In this document: positions 25,179 through 34,557 of the stretch, one piece after another
Position numbering within the stretch: position 1 is the stretch's first letter
Layout of the letters: each line of letters opens with the position of its first letter
DNA from: CAWHPS01 sp963831235
GTDB lineage: Bacteria; Fibrobacterota; OXYB2-FULL-49-7; JAEUSG01
DNA: 64,000 bases
Assembly (NCBI GenBank): GCA_963831235.1
Contig: CAWHPS010000059.1
Location: 124,001 to 188,000, forward strand
Reading direction: 5' to 3'
Translations under genes and position numbers: made by a program
Notes under the pieces: generated by a model
Seen by the model: only the letters and a program-made list of their open reading frames with translations
Databases searched by the model: none
What the model was told of the DNA's origin: nothing

Positions 25179-26215
25179 AATATCTGGGCAATCATGGCAA
25201 TTAACTTCGTAGCAGAGCTATCCCAATTATACTTACTTACCTGCCTGTAACCATTTTCAATTAGCTGATTGCGATAGGAGCGATTCTTTTGAATATGATG
25301 TATAGCGGAGACAAAAGCATCTGTAGAATTCGGATCTGCATAACAGGCAGCATCCCCGCAAACTTCCCTTAAAACAGGAATATCTGAAACAATTACCGGA
25401 CACCCCCGCTGCATTGCCTCAAGTGGAGGTATTCCAAAGCCTTCATATAAGCTCGGATAGATAAAGAGGTTTGCCAGCGAATACAATTCTGAAAGACGTG
25501 CATCATCCACATAGCCTAAGAAACTGACATTATCTGGATATAGATATGACATCTTCTTAAAAGTTTTCTCATTTTGGCCCACCACTAGCAACTTAACATT
25601 ATCAATTTTCCGCATAACATCAAACAGCCTATTGATGTTCTTTCTTGGATTTATCGAGCATACAGACAATAAAAATTGTTCCCGTTTCAAATTAACAGTT
25701 TTTATAGATAGACTCTGAGATACCGCTAGCGGAATTGTAAATATTTTATCGCCATCAACCGTGGGGATATATTTAATAATCTCATTCTTAGAAAAGTTGC
25801 TAATCGTGATAATTCTAATAGAACGAGAAACAAGTATTGGTGTACAAAAAGAGTAAAATCGCGAATAAATACAATTGAACCATTTTGGATTTACAAAGAA
25901 GGAAACATCGCATATTGTGCAAATTAGCTTTTTATAAAATAACGGTCCAAGACCACTGAAGCTAATCAGAATTGGATTGCCCTTTTTCCGTAAGTAAACG
26001 GGAAGATCTATTTGCTCCCAAAAATGTGACCGGAACAATCCTATGCGTTCAATGTTAAACTCACATTTATATAGATCTTCCCGTATTCTTTTTGGAGTAA
26101 TGACAACAAAATCCAATCCCGCGCACCTTAATGCCCTGCACATTTCGTATGAAAACCTCGGAATTCCAGTAATCTTTTGCGTGAGAAATCTTCCATTTAT
26201 ATAAACACGTATCAT
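25175..26215 (-). CDS. GT4-family glycosyltransferase
   Basis: A 346-residue GT-B enzyme, similar to mannosyltransferases of the WbaZ/MtfB kind. ITGIPRFSYEMC is the acceptor loop, SVCSINPRKNINRLFDVM opens the second domain, and YPSLYEGFGIPPLEAMQRGC carries E-x7-E. It is followed by another GT4 gene with a 4-base overlap and lies 174 bases downstream of a third. Probably adds one residue of the repeat unit. Confidence 0.88.
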   Translation of the reverse strand: MIRVYINGRFLTQKITGIPRFSYEMCRALRCAGLDFVVITPKRIREDLYKCEFNIERIGLFRSHFWEQIDLPVYLRKKGNPILISFSGLGPLFYKKLICTICDVSFFVNPKWFNCIYSRFYSFCTPILVSRSIRIITISNFSKNEIIKYIPTVDGDKIFTIPLAVSQSLSIKTVNLKREQFLLSVCSINPRKNINRLFDVMRKIDNVKLLVVGQNEKTFKKMSYLYPDNVSFLGYVDDARLSELYSLANLFIYPSLYEGFGIPPLEAMQRGCPVIVSDIPVLREVCGDAACYADPNSTDAFVSAIHHIQKNRSYRNQLIENGYRQVSKYNWDSSATKLIAMIAQIL

Positions 26216-26389
26216 ATTCTTTGCTCTTTATTCTTCGCGTTTCACCATAGTTGCAATAAAAGATAGTGTGAAATGACACATAGCAAATATAATAAAAGTA
26301 AGCATAGACAATTTTGGTCTCAAAATAGTGATAAAGATGGGTGAAACCATTTATGACCAGGATTCATAAGGTTCAGTTCTCTTCTTAGC

Positions 26390-27607
26390 TTAACATTTCC
26401 AGCACTTCCGGATATCTACCAATTCCATGAAAGCATTATTTATAGATTGAAGGGCCGCACCCAAGGTGAACTTTGATTTTTGCAGCACTTTTTTTTGAAG
26501 TACCAATAGCTCTTCTTTGGTATTTTTCTCAATAATTCGTTCCATCGCGTGCGCCATCTCCTGATATTTGGCCGGATCAAAATAAATAGCGGAATTTTCC
26601 AGAATTTCGTGATGGCCCTTTAAATCAGAGCATAAAACAGGACAACCAATTTCCAAAGCCTCAATCAGAGGCATATTTGTCGGCCCAAGAAAAGTTGGCA
26701 TAACTAACGCGGTTGCATTTTTATATAGAGTATAAATTAGCGTCTCATGTACAAACCCCAGGAAAAGAACCTTATTTTCAATCTTTTTCTCAGCGACAAC
26801 ACTTTTTATATACGACGCAGTACCCTTGTCTGAACCCGTAAGCACAAGCTTATAACCCGAATTTAATGTTATAAATTTTTCAAATGCACAGATCAAGCCA
26901 AAATGATTCTTGTGTGCCCAAAACTGGGCGGGATAAAAGAAATACCTATCCGATTCGAGGCCATTATCCGACAGCAATTGCCTCTGGACATCAACATTAA
27001 CAATATTCGCGGTGACATCTCCGGAAAAGAGGGGCACAACGGATAATTTCCTCGAATCAACGCCTGTAAAACCAATCAGCTCTTCTTTTCCAGCTTCGGA
27101 CTCGACAAAAACCTTTAGGGCCTGTGGTAAAACATAACGATACCAATGATCGCGTAAAATAAATTCCGAGCCATGGGTTGTTTCAGGAAAAGGAAACATG
27201 CTTCGATGACCCATATCCCACGATGTGGCAATGAAAGGAAAATCACTAACAAAACATTGGGCCTGTATAGGGTAGTATAATAGATCCACACCTTTTTCTG
27301 TTAATTTATCGGAAAAATTCTTTTGGATAACAGGGCCGCCAAAAAGGGGAATGTCGATTTTTGCAAAGGCTTTTATTAGCGCGCTGCGGAATATTCGTTT
27401 GGGCAAAACAGTCGGAGAATTTCTTTTAAGGACAATGACTTCTTTCTTAAGAGTATTATTCTGCAGAGGTCTTGATGCGATATAACAAACCTCTACTCCG
27501 TCGGCGAATTGATAATTATCTATTCCATGAATAAGTTTGTTATAATAGGAATATCCACCACCATGCAAGGGATTATATCCATCTGCCAACCAAACACCAA
27601 TCTTCAT
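26390..27607 (-). CDS. GT4-family glycosyltransferase
   Basis: A 405-residue GT-B protein. NPLHGGGYSYYNKLI is the acceptor-side glycine loop, FFYPAQFWAHKNHFGLICAF starts the donor domain, and TFLGPTNMPLIEALEIGCP carries the E-x7-E-like motif. It lies 3 bases after the methyltransferase gene. The combination of methyltransferase and GT4 next to perosamine synthase suggests assembly of a methylated terminal or repeat sugar. Confidence 0.87.
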   Translation of the reverse strand: MKIGVWLADGYNPLHGGGYSYYNKLIHGIDNYQFADGVEVCYIASRPLQNNTLKKEVIVLKRNSPTVLPKRIFRSALIKAFAKIDIPLFGGPVIQKNFSDKLTEKGVDLLYYPIQAQCFVSDFPFIATSWDMGHRSMFPFPETTHGSEFILRDHWYRYVLPQALKVFVESEAGKEELIGFTGVDSRKLSVVPLFSGDVTANIVNVDVQRQLLSDNGLESDRYFFYPAQFWAHKNHFGLICAFEKFITLNSGYKLVLTGSDKGTASYIKSVVAEKKIENKVLFLGFVHETLIYTLYKNATALVMPTFLGPTNMPLIEALEIGCPVLCSDLKGHHEILENSAIYFDPAKYQEMAHAMERIIEKNTKEELLVLQKKVLQKSKFTLGAALQSINNAFMELVDIRKCWKC

Positions 27608-27610
27608 GTG

Positions 27611-28366
27611 TTAGCTCTTTAATACGAACAAGGCATTCCAACTATTATAATCGGGAACCCTCCCGCTTAACCATTCTTCGAAATTGATGATAGTTAGACC
27701 TACTGATTTTGACAAAAGTTCTATTTCGGGATAAAAAAGGTACCGCATCGAATGAAGTTCTTTGACAATCTCCCTCTTCGCTGTTTTCTTATCAGTTACC
27801 TCAACATCATAATTAACATCAACGACGTTTCTATTAGCGTACATTTGAGGTTCGGTCAATCTTACTACGGATGTCTGTGAATTTTCCATGCGCTTAATTC
27901 GTACACTGGGTCTGTCTGTCAACACAGCCGGACCATACCAACAGTCAAATATCAACAATCCGCCTTCGGCTATATGCAGTTTGGCTGTTTTCAGGAAATT
28001 TTCCAGGTCTTCATTGGTGGTTTGATAGCTGATTACATGAAAAAGTGAGACCACGACATCAAACTTTTTGTTCAACCTAACCGTTCTCGCATCTCCCTGA
28101 ACAAACGTGCAACCCTTTGCCTCGGGATTAGACTTGGCAAATTCAATCATTTGCTTTGATAAATCAACACCAGTAATTTCAAATCCCTTTTTAGCAAAAA
28201 GAACATCGTGCCTACCCGTTCCACAGCCCAGATTCAAGATTGTTTTAGTATTCGACTTGTGTTTTTTGATTAAACTTTCAACATAATCAACCTCTCCTTG
28301 ATAATCCTTATCCTGATAAAGAAGGTTGTAATATTGCGCATAGACATCAAAGACCGGAGTACTCAT
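27611..28366 (-). CDS. Class I SAM-dependent methyltransferase
   Basis: A 251-residue protein with motif I ILNLGCGTGRHDVLFAKKG, motif post-I ITGVDLSKQM, CTFVQGDARTVRL and VVSLFHVISY. These bind S-adenosylmethionine. The N-terminal VYAQYYNLLYQDKDYQGEV is common in sugar or lipid methyltransferases of polysaccharide loci. It sits between the aminotransferase and GT4 genes with 3-base gaps, so it probably methylates a sugar hydroxyl or amino group of this glycan. Confidence 0.82.
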   Translation of the reverse strand: MSTPVFDVYAQYYNLLYQDKDYQGEVDYVESLIKKHKSNTKTILNLGCGTGRHDVLFAKKGFEITGVDLSKQMIEFAKSNPEAKGCTFVQGDARTVRLNKKFDVVVSLFHVISYQTTNEDLENFLKTAKLHIAEGGLLIFDCWYGPAVLTDRPSVRIKRMENSQTSVVRLTEPQMYANRNVVDVNYDVEVTDKKTAKREIVKELHSMRYLFYPEIELLSKSVGLTIINFEEWLSGRVPDYNSWNALFVLKS

Positions 28367-28369
28367 TGT

Positions 28370-29488
28370 TCAAAACTCCTTTATAAGGTCACAAATATAT
28401 TTAATTTTGTTTTCTGGTAGATTGCTTGCGGAAGGCAAATAAAATCCGTTATTTGTAAGCCAATCACATACAGGATATTCACCCGAGCAGTCACAACCAT
28501 AATCTTTCAAAGACTTTTGATGATGCATGCCATTGAACAGCAGCCGCGTATCAACATTGTTTGCCTTAAGGTGTGCAATCAGCTTATCCCTTGAATGTCC
28601 ATATTTCTCCGCCTCAACCACCACGGCATTCATCCAGCATACATTCAGCGCTTCCGGCCGTTCCTGTTGTAACACGATTCCCTTTACATCTTGCAGATAT
28701 TTTCTGTAAAGCTGGTTATTCTTTATGCGTAAATTCCTGTACTCATCGGCTTTCTCAACCTGAGCCAAACCTATGGCTGCAATTACATTTGACATGCGAT
28801 AATTAAACCCTATATCATCATGAGTGTAGTTACGACTGCCTGAAACCGGAAAACAGACATTCTTAAAATACTTTGCCTTGTTAAATAAATCTTCATTGTT
28901 TGTAACCACCATTCCACCTTCACCGGTGGTGATATTTTTGTTTGCAAAGAAACTAAATGAGGCAATACCAGAATAAGCGCCGGCTTTTACTCCTTTATAT
29001 TCCGCCCCATGGGCTTCTGCGGCATCTTCAACAATATGGAGTTTATGCTTTTTAGCCAATGCGGTTATACGTTCCATATTGCACATTTGCCCGAAAATAT
29101 GCACTGGCATAATTGCCTTTGTGCGAGCATTGATTTTTTCTTCGATTTTGGAAACATCAATATTCCAGGTATCTTTATCAGCATCAACAAAAACAGGCAT
29201 GGCTCCAGTATAGCAAACCGCAAAAGCGGAAGCAATCATGGTAAAAGAAGGAATAATCACCTCGTCGCCTTTGCCTATACCAAGAGAAACCAATGCCAAA
29301 TGTAATGATACTGTACCATTACAGACAGCAACACCATATTTGCACCCGCAATAAGCCGCGAATTTATTTTCAAACTCTGTTACATATTTGCCAGCAGAAG
29401 AAATCCACCCGGTAGCCACGGCATCCGTGACATATTTCAATTCATTTCCATTAAGAAAAGGCTCGCAGACAGGGATAAATTCTTTCAT
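28370..29488 (-). CDS. GDP-perosamine synthase-like aminotransferase
   Basis: A 372-residue DegT-family PLP enzyme. FLNGNELKYVTDAVATGWIS, GDEVIIPSFTMIAS, DKDTWNIDVSKIEEKI, IVEDAAEAHGAEY and SFFANKNITTGEGGM (Schiff-base Lys) closely follow the RfbE/Per pattern. That enzyme aminates GDP-4-keto-6-deoxymannose to GDP-perosamine, and gmd in this locus makes the substrate. Other 4-aminotransferases are possible, as the subfamily is not fully separable by eye. Confidence 0.8.
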   Translation of the reverse strand: MKEFIPVCEPFLNGNELKYVTDAVATGWISSAGKYVTEFENKFAAYCGCKYGVAVCNGTVSLHLALVSLGIGKGDEVIIPSFTMIASAFAVCYTGAMPVFVDADKDTWNIDVSKIEEKINARTKAIMPVHIFGQMCNMERITALAKKHKLHIVEDAAEAHGAEYKGVKAGAYSGIASFSFFANKNITTGEGGMVVTNNEDLFNKAKYFKNVCFPVSGSRNYTHDDIGFNYRMSNVIAAIGLAQVEKADEYRNLRIKNNQLYRKYLQDVKGIVLQQERPEALNVCWMNAVVVEAEKYGHSRDKLIAHLKANNVDTRLLFNGMHHQKSLKDYGCDCSGEYPVCDWLTNNGFYLPSASNLPENKIKYICDLIKEF

Positions 29489-29500
29489 AATTATTATTAA

Positions 29501-29929
29501 TTAAACAATTTTGATTTTGCAACTATCGACTTGCTTGAAACGGGTCTTGTCCTGGTCTCCGCAATACGGACCTTGCTTCACCTCAATGATTTCAGATTGT
29601 TCCAGCATTTGAAACCCATGCCCGCCATGAGCCAATAAGACAACATCCCCTTTTTCAACAATAACACTCTCTAAATATTCCTGCTTGTTATCGTAAAAAT
29701 CCACCCGTACCTTGCCTGATTTAATAAACAGAACTTCTTGTGTTAATTCGACTTTTCGTTCAACGACATTATGTACATGAGGAGGTATGACATAGTCTTT
29801 CCCGCGATTCATATAACCTAACTGTTGCGAAAAATCACCAGGAGTAAAGAAATCTATCCCATCCTTCTGAAAGCCGGTACGAATTATAATACCAAGCAAT
29901 TGGTTATTGTGTTTTATTTCTCGTATCAT
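29501..29929 (-). CDS. Cupin-fold protein of sugar locus
   Basis: A 142-residue single cupin. Residues YVIPPHVHNVVERKVELTQE hold the metal-binding His pair and a Glu, and GDVVLLAHGGHGF holds the second motif. Proteins of this type sit next to sugar aminotransferases and formyltransferases in many O-antigen loci and may bind or isomerise nucleotide sugars. No activity can be assigned. It begins the cupin/aminotransferase/methyltransferase/GT4 run. Confidence 0.75.
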   Translation of the reverse strand: MIREIKHNNQLLGIIIRTGFQKDGIDFFTPGDFSQQLGYMNRGKDYVIPPHVHNVVERKVELTQEVLFIKSGKVRVDFYDNKQEYLESVIVEKGDVVLLAHGGHGFQMLEQSEIIEVKQGPYCGDQDKTRFKQVDSCKIKIV

Positions 29930-30093
29930 TTTATTTGTTTTTATGACAATTGCTTACAATCTATTTTACCTTTTTCATGACAAATTATAAGTAATATGGA
30001 AAGCTAAAATCAAACAAATAGCACTCCAATAAAGATATGCTCAAGGCAATGCTATAAACAAGAATGCAACTATCTTTACTTCGAAGGCAAATA

Positions 30094-31449
30094 TCATTGG
30101 CCACGCACAAGTCTGAAACCGATGCTTTGGTCATGATAGGTCCAGGTAACGCCAGTACTTGAACCCGAACGCATATAGCTTACATCGTCGTTATAGCATC
30201 CACCCATTATAACCCTACGATTACTAACATAGGATGTTCCAGATATGTCATTTACAAACTCCCAAACATTTCCACTCATATCATACAATCCCCACATGTT
30301 AGGCTTCTTTCCTGCCACTGATAAGGTACTGTTGTTAGAATTATAATCGAACACTGCATTAGAATCCACATCTAAAGTGTCTTCATATGTGGTTGGCGGA
30401 TAATTTCTGCCCCAATAATAATCCGTAGCAACCCCTGCACGGCAAGCATATACCCATTCAGCTTTTGTCGGCAATCGATAACCATTCTGAGTGTAATCAA
30501 TATGACTATAGTCAAGATACATAGGGGGATACATTGCGGAATGAATGTAAACAGTATCTCTGCCACACATCTTTGACAATTCATTACAGAATAAGACCGC
30601 ATCACCAAAAGTTACATTTTCAACAGGCAATTCGCCTCCGGAATTAAAACCAGAAGGATTTGTACCCATAACTGCCATGTACAACTCCTGGGTTACTTCC
30701 GTTGCATCCATTTTGAACGCAGCAATTGTGCCATTACCATCAATAGGAATTATTGGTGGAAGACCAAACCTTACAGTCAACGTACAGGGCTCACTAAAAA
30801 GGCCATTGAAGTCAAGAGCCTTAACGATGACCAAACATTTCTGGCCGGACTCTCCCATAGGAACAGTAGTCTGCCATATCCATGTAAAGTTACTTGTGCT
30901 GGCATCCAATATATCATCCGCAAGTGCGTCCCAATAAACTTCAGTGATTGGGGCAAACCCTGAATTCAATGTGTCGTTATCATGTTTACATTGCAACAAA
31001 ACATCATTGGCATCACCTGGAACTTTATCATCAATGAGCCAAACCTTTTTGGGGTCCCCGGAAATGATCGGCTGATACTGCCTTCCTGTAATGCGAAATA
31101 CCATATTCGGACGATCCCCGCCAAACACGCGAAGCTTAATCTGCTTTTTTATTCCACATTGTGCTGGTAGTGCCATCCCATCATCGAGAATTCTTAATGG
31201 ATTTGGATTTGGTCCCCAGGTTCCACCCCCATCTATGGATAATTCGATGGAGCACTCCGCCTTACCCTGCCCCTCTGGTTTAAATCCAACAATGCAGTCC
31301 CGGCTCTTCCGCTCTTGCAAAATTCCAAGATCATCATACCAAGTGCTGTCACTGTTCCAAACACTGTCAACGGTAACTGAATCCACGGTTAATGATGCAT
31401 GACAGACAATACCAAAATATAACACAAAAAGTATGATTAATCTGCTCAT
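30094..31449 (-). CDS. Secreted SUMF1-fold (formylglycine-generating-enzyme-like) protein
   Basis: A 451-residue exported protein. After the signal peptide (MSRLIILFVLYFGIVCHA) come ~220 residues of Ig-like strands, then a C-terminal SUMF1/EgtB/PvdO domain: FKMDATEVTQELYMAVMG, PVENVTFGDAVLFCNELS, YRLPTKAEWVYACRAG, MWGLYDMSGNVWEFVND and SIGFRLVRG. In Fibrobacterota such domains are common as non-catalytic surface modules, so enzymatic activity should not be assumed. It overlaps the upstream small secreted-protein gene by ATGA and was coupled to it before the IS66 insertion. Confidence 0.85.
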   Translation of the reverse strand: MSRLIILFVLYFGIVCHASLTVDSVTVDSVWNSDSTWYDDLGILQERKSRDCIVGFKPEGQGKAECSIELSIDGGGTWGPNPNPLRILDDGMALPAQCGIKKQIKLRVFGGDRPNMVFRITGRQYQPIISGDPKKVWLIDDKVPGDANDVLLQCKHDNDTLNSGFAPITEVYWDALADDILDASTSNFTWIWQTTVPMGESGQKCLVIVKALDFNGLFSEPCTLTVRFGLPPIIPIDGNGTIAAFKMDATEVTQELYMAVMGTNPSGFNSGGELPVENVTFGDAVLFCNELSKMCGRDTVYIHSAMYPPMYLDYSHIDYTQNGYRLPTKAEWVYACRAGVATDYYWGRNYPPTTYEDTLDVDSNAVFDYNSNNSTLSVAGKKPNMWGLYDMSGNVWEFVNDISGTSYVSNRRVIMGGCYNDDVSYMRSGSSTGVTWTYHDQSIGFRLVRGQ

Positions 31450-31709
31450 CGCACCACCGCCAATCTCGTTGCTTTTGAAAGGAAGCCTGGCGTTTCAAAT
31501 CGGGCAACATAGATACCATTTGCTAAACCGCGTGACAAGGGTTCAAACCCGTCATGATTCACTTTTATCGCAGCTACCATTCGCCCGCGTATATTGAATA
31601 ATTTGACCACCCCTTTGGCCCCTGTATGAATAAACAGCCCGTTTCCAGTTGTGCTTATTCGAAAAACCTCAGGAGCAAGCATTACTCCAGATTTTTGAAC
31701 TGCTACACC
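31446..31709 (-). pseudogene. 3' part of a small secreted protein split by IS66
   Basis: Encodes a C-terminal T9SS/FlgD-like tail: VVKLFNIRGRMVAAIKV, LANGIYVARFETP and a terminal RLAVVR. The frame is open through the 8-bp target copy GGTGTAGC on this strand. Joined to the 5' part at 34176-34306 across one copy of the target, it restores an uninterrupted frame of about 120 residues (..WDLGVAVQKSGVMLAPEV..). Confidence 0.85.
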
Positions 31710-31784
31710 GTATCCGTTCGGTCACTCCATATAGCATTCTATCTGAATTTTAGCGATATTATATGCGGGCAGCGACAAGCTTGA

Positions 31785-33314
31785 TCAAGCAGCGTTCTTT
31801 GACAATTTCCAGGCAGCAGGCGTAAGGTCGCGGATTTTCTTTACGGGGTAGTCGGCAATCCTGGTCAGCACATCGGAGAGGTACTCGAAAGGGTTGATAT
31901 CGTTGAGATTGCAAGTGGCAATAAGAGAGTAAATAATGGCGGTGCGTTTGGCGCCTTCCTCAGAACCGCAGAACAGGAAATTCTTTCTGGCGATGGCAAC
32001 GGTTCGGATAAGCCTCTCGACCAGATTATTATCGATGGGCAATTTACCATCCAGAAGAAAGTTATTCAGCTTCTCCCAATGATTGAGCGCAAAGGAGATG
32101 GCCTTGCCCATAGGACTTTGGGGCAAGATGGTTTTTCCAGGATTTTGGATAAGCTGATGGATAGCCTCAACAATTGGGGTGCTCTCCTTTTTGCGCAATT
32201 CGAAGCGTTGGGCAGGTTCCATTTTGTTGTCTCGCGCCCTCTTTTCTATTTCATAGAGCTGGCCAATGAGGTCCAGAACTTTTCCGGCAAACTCCGGCTC
32301 CGTTTCTTTGGCCTCAAAGAAACCTCGCCGCGCATGAACCCAACAGATCAAATGTACCAGACTTTTCCGGTTAACTATTTCCAGATAACCCGCATATCCG
32401 TCTGTCATCAAATGTTTGCCATTGAAGTCCTTGAGCATTTCATTCGGTCCCTCCCGACCACGGCCAGGGCGGTAGTCGAATATGGCGAGGCATTCATCGC
32501 CTACATAGGGGAATAACCACCCCAGATGGGCTTTCCCCTGTGTTTCGCCGTCCAAGACTTTGAGCGGCGTCTCGTCTCCTTGAATACAGTAGGATTTGAG
32601 AAGGTCTTCGCGCATGATATCGTAAATATTCTGAAGGTAATGGCAAACCTGTTCTATCCACCCGACCATCGAGGAGCGGTTTATGTGGATGCCGTAACGC
32701 TTGAAAATCTTTTCTATCCGATAAAGCGGCAGGCCGTCGAGGAATTTGCTGATGATTATCCAAGTGATAAGATTAACTCCCGCCACGCCTCGTTCAATAG
32801 GACGAGCAGGAAGCGGGGCCATGGTGACACCGGCATCTGGGCAGGCTTTGCAAACGTATTTAGGGCGAACATATTTCTTTGCATAGAACACGGCTGGCTT
32901 GTATTCCAGCTCAGTGGTCTCGTCGTTACCAATGAAGACTTTATCGGTGTCACAAGTGGTGCAATGCTTTTCTTCGGCGGTGGGTTCAAGCATGATGATT
33001 TCAGTGTAAATGCCTTCAGGAATAGGGTTGCGGCCATGTCCCTTCCGGGCCGGTTTACACCTTTCATAGGATATTTTCTCTTTAGTCTCGGCTATCCCTA
33101 CAGAGGGCACTTCTTCGCTGAAGAGTTTGGTTTGTTCTACAGGAACTTGTGCATGAACAAACCGTTCTGCCTTTTGACCGAAGATAAGACGTTTGAGATT
33201 GGCAAGCTCGAAGGTGAGCGCGAGGATTCTTTCCTGCTGTTTGAAGATGAGCGTATCTTTTTCTTCGGGGGTGGCGGGGAGAGAAGGTGCAGAAGGTGTT
33301 TTGCCGTTTGACAT
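31785..33314 (-). CDS. tnpC: IS66 transposase TnpC
   Basis: A 509-residue DDE transposase. An N-terminal coiled coil (LIFKQQERILALTFELANLK) is followed by the RLIFGQKAERF motif, a zinc-finger region (CTTCD, CKACPDAG) and the core: YCIQGDETPLKVL, HLMTDGYAGY and KLPIDNNLVERLIR supply D, D and E. CGSEEGAKRTAIIYSLIATC is the IS66 C-terminal signature. The start at 33314 gives MSNGKTPSAP and avoids an unusual leader. Confidence 0.95.
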   Translation of the reverse strand: MSNGKTPSAPSLPATPEEKDTLIFKQQERILALTFELANLKRLIFGQKAERFVHAQVPVEQTKLFSEEVPSVGIAETKEKISYERCKPARKGHGRNPIPEGIYTEIIMLEPTAEEKHCTTCDTDKVFIGNDETTELEYKPAVFYAKKYVRPKYVCKACPDAGVTMAPLPARPIERGVAGVNLITWIIISKFLDGLPLYRIEKIFKRYGIHINRSSMVGWIEQVCHYLQNIYDIMREDLLKSYCIQGDETPLKVLDGETQGKAHLGWLFPYVGDECLAIFDYRPGRGREGPNEMLKDFNGKHLMTDGYAGYLEIVNRKSLVHLICWVHARRGFFEAKETEPEFAGKVLDLIGQLYEIEKRARDNKMEPAQRFELRKKESTPIVEAIHQLIQNPGKTILPQSPMGKAISFALNHWEKLNNFLLDGKLPIDNNLVERLIRTVAIARKNFLFCGSEEGAKRTAIIYSLIATCNLNDINPFEYLSDVLTRIADYPVKKIRDLTPAAWKLSKNAA

Positions 33315-33368
33315 AATTAAATATAATATATTCAACGCAGAAAGTCAAGGCTTATCTTTCATTTTTCC

Positions 33369-33770
33369 CTATGAAACATCATTTTTATTGATCTCTCCGG
33401 CTGAGGCTTTCGCCGGAAGTGTATAACGTCGGTGTCTCCTGATCGAACGCAGATCAATGCCTTCGATAATGCACATCAATTCCTCCCTTGGCAGGTTAAT
33501 TTGCCCTGAACGAAGCGCCTCTTCGCTCAGTGATAAATTGAAGCGCCCCTGCTCCAGTCGTTTGGCCAGCACCCAGTATCCGTGGCGGTCAAACACTAAT
33601 ATCTTTAAACGGTCCCGCTGTCGATTGGTGAATACGAAATAATCTCCGCTCGCAGGATCACGTCCCATGTGCTGACTTACCTCACCGCTCAAACCGTCGA
33701 AACTTTTCCTCATGTCCACCGCCCTTGTGCAGAGGTAAATGGCGGATGCGGAGCCTGGGCCGAACATCAT
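33369..33770 (-). CDS. tnpB: IS66 accessory protein TnpB (Orf2)
   Basis: A 133-residue member of the IS66 Orf2 family. IYLCTRAVDMRKSFDGLSGE and DYFVFTNRQRDRLKILVFDR with GYWVLAKRLEQGRF are diagnostic. It is required for transposition, with unclear biochemistry. It overlaps tnpA by 4 bases. Confidence 0.94.
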   Translation of the reverse strand: MMFGPGSASAIYLCTRAVDMRKSFDGLSGEVSQHMGRDPASGDYFVFTNRQRDRLKILVFDRHGYWVLAKRLEQGRFNLSLSEEALRSGQINLPREELMCIIEGIDLRSIRRHRRYTLPAKASAGEINKNDVS

Positions 33771-34102
33771 ACGGTCACCCCTTTCAAGACGGTCAGCAGC
33801 GATTCCAGCGGATATGAAATCGGAAAGCTCAAAACACGTCCATCCGGGAATGAAAGCTCACAGTTTTCCCTGCATGCAAGCGTCTGCGCATCCGGTAGGA
33901 TGCGGACAAACCCTGGGTTGTTTTCTGCTCGTGCTATCCGTGATAACGATGCCTCTCCTTCACGAATACGCTTTTTCCACCAGCCAAAAGTCGATAGATG
34001 TATTTTATGCTTGAGACAATACGATGCAATACTCAGACCGCTGCTTGGTTGTGCTTGAATCGCCCTGCGCATTTGTCGGAACTTTTGGATTCGTTTTGAC
34101 AT
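33767..34102 (-). CDS. tnpA: IS66 accessory protein TnpA (Orf1)
   Basis: A 111-residue protein with an N-terminal helix-turn-helix (LSIASYCLKHKIHLSTFGWWKKR) typical of IS66 Orf1. It is the first gene of the element's operon and ends in the ATGA that starts tnpB. Confidence 0.9.
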   Translation of the reverse strand: MSKRIQKFRQMRRAIQAQPSSGLSIASYCLKHKIHLSTFGWWKKRIREGEASLSRIARAENNPGFVRILPDAQTLACRENCELSFPDGRVLSFPISYPLESLLTVLKGVTV

Positions 34103-34175
34103 GTGACCTCCTTCGTGTACATATAAGATAACGAAAAAGGTCGCGAAAACCTATATGGAGCTACCGAACGGATAC

Positions 34176-34306
34176 GCTACACCCAAATCCCACCCGGTCT
34201 TTACTCCTGCCGTTAATGTAAACACTGTGGTTTGTCCGCTTGCTTCTAAATAACTTTGAGCAAATACAATAACCGGTACCATGCAGAACAAAATCAATAT
34301 ACGCAT
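34176..34306 (-). pseudogene. 5' part of a small secreted protein split by IS66
   Basis: An ATG at 34306 preceded by CAGGAAGC starts a signal peptide (MRILILFCMVPVIVFAQ), followed by SYLEASGQTTVFTLTAGVKT and GWDLGVA up to the insertion. In the present sequence the frame enters the IS and stops. The 3' part is at 31446-31709. The short mature part plus sorting tail suggests a small exported partner of the SUMF1-fold protein. Confidence 0.85.
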
Positions 34307-34557
34307 AATGCTTCCTGTTTAAAGAAAGTTTGTTTACCATATTACAAATACAATATATTTATTTTATTAGACGCAAAAATGTTCTTTACGTGCTGCAATT
34401 ATTATATTTGCATGAGGTCATCAAATTAATGCGCATACTAAAAATGTACTCATCAGAACTAAACGTATGAGTAGTTTCACCATCTAACTTATTTTGCTAA
34501 TATCCTATATGTTTTTCGTATTATTTGATTTGTTTTGTACATCAATAAAAGTATAAA

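Larger units (their letters stand above)
31710..34175. mobile_element. IS66-family insertion sequence, 2466 bp
   Basis: Complete element with tnpA, tnpB and tnpC. Ends begin GTATCCGTTCGGT and remain matched with few changes for about 25 bases (31710-31734 against the complement of 34151-34175). It is flanked by the exact 8-bp duplication GCTACACC (31702-31709 and 34176-34183), the size expected for IS66. The intact genes and perfect duplication indicate recent insertion. Confidence 0.95.

Noticed and set aside
30094..31449. Active formylglycine-generating enzyme
   Set aside because: The SUMF1 fold is clear, but no sulfatase is nearby and the catalytic Cys pair could not be placed, so only the fold is claimed.
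32526..33311. 261-codon forward frame in IS66
   Set aside because: Shadow of tnpC; no motifs of its own.
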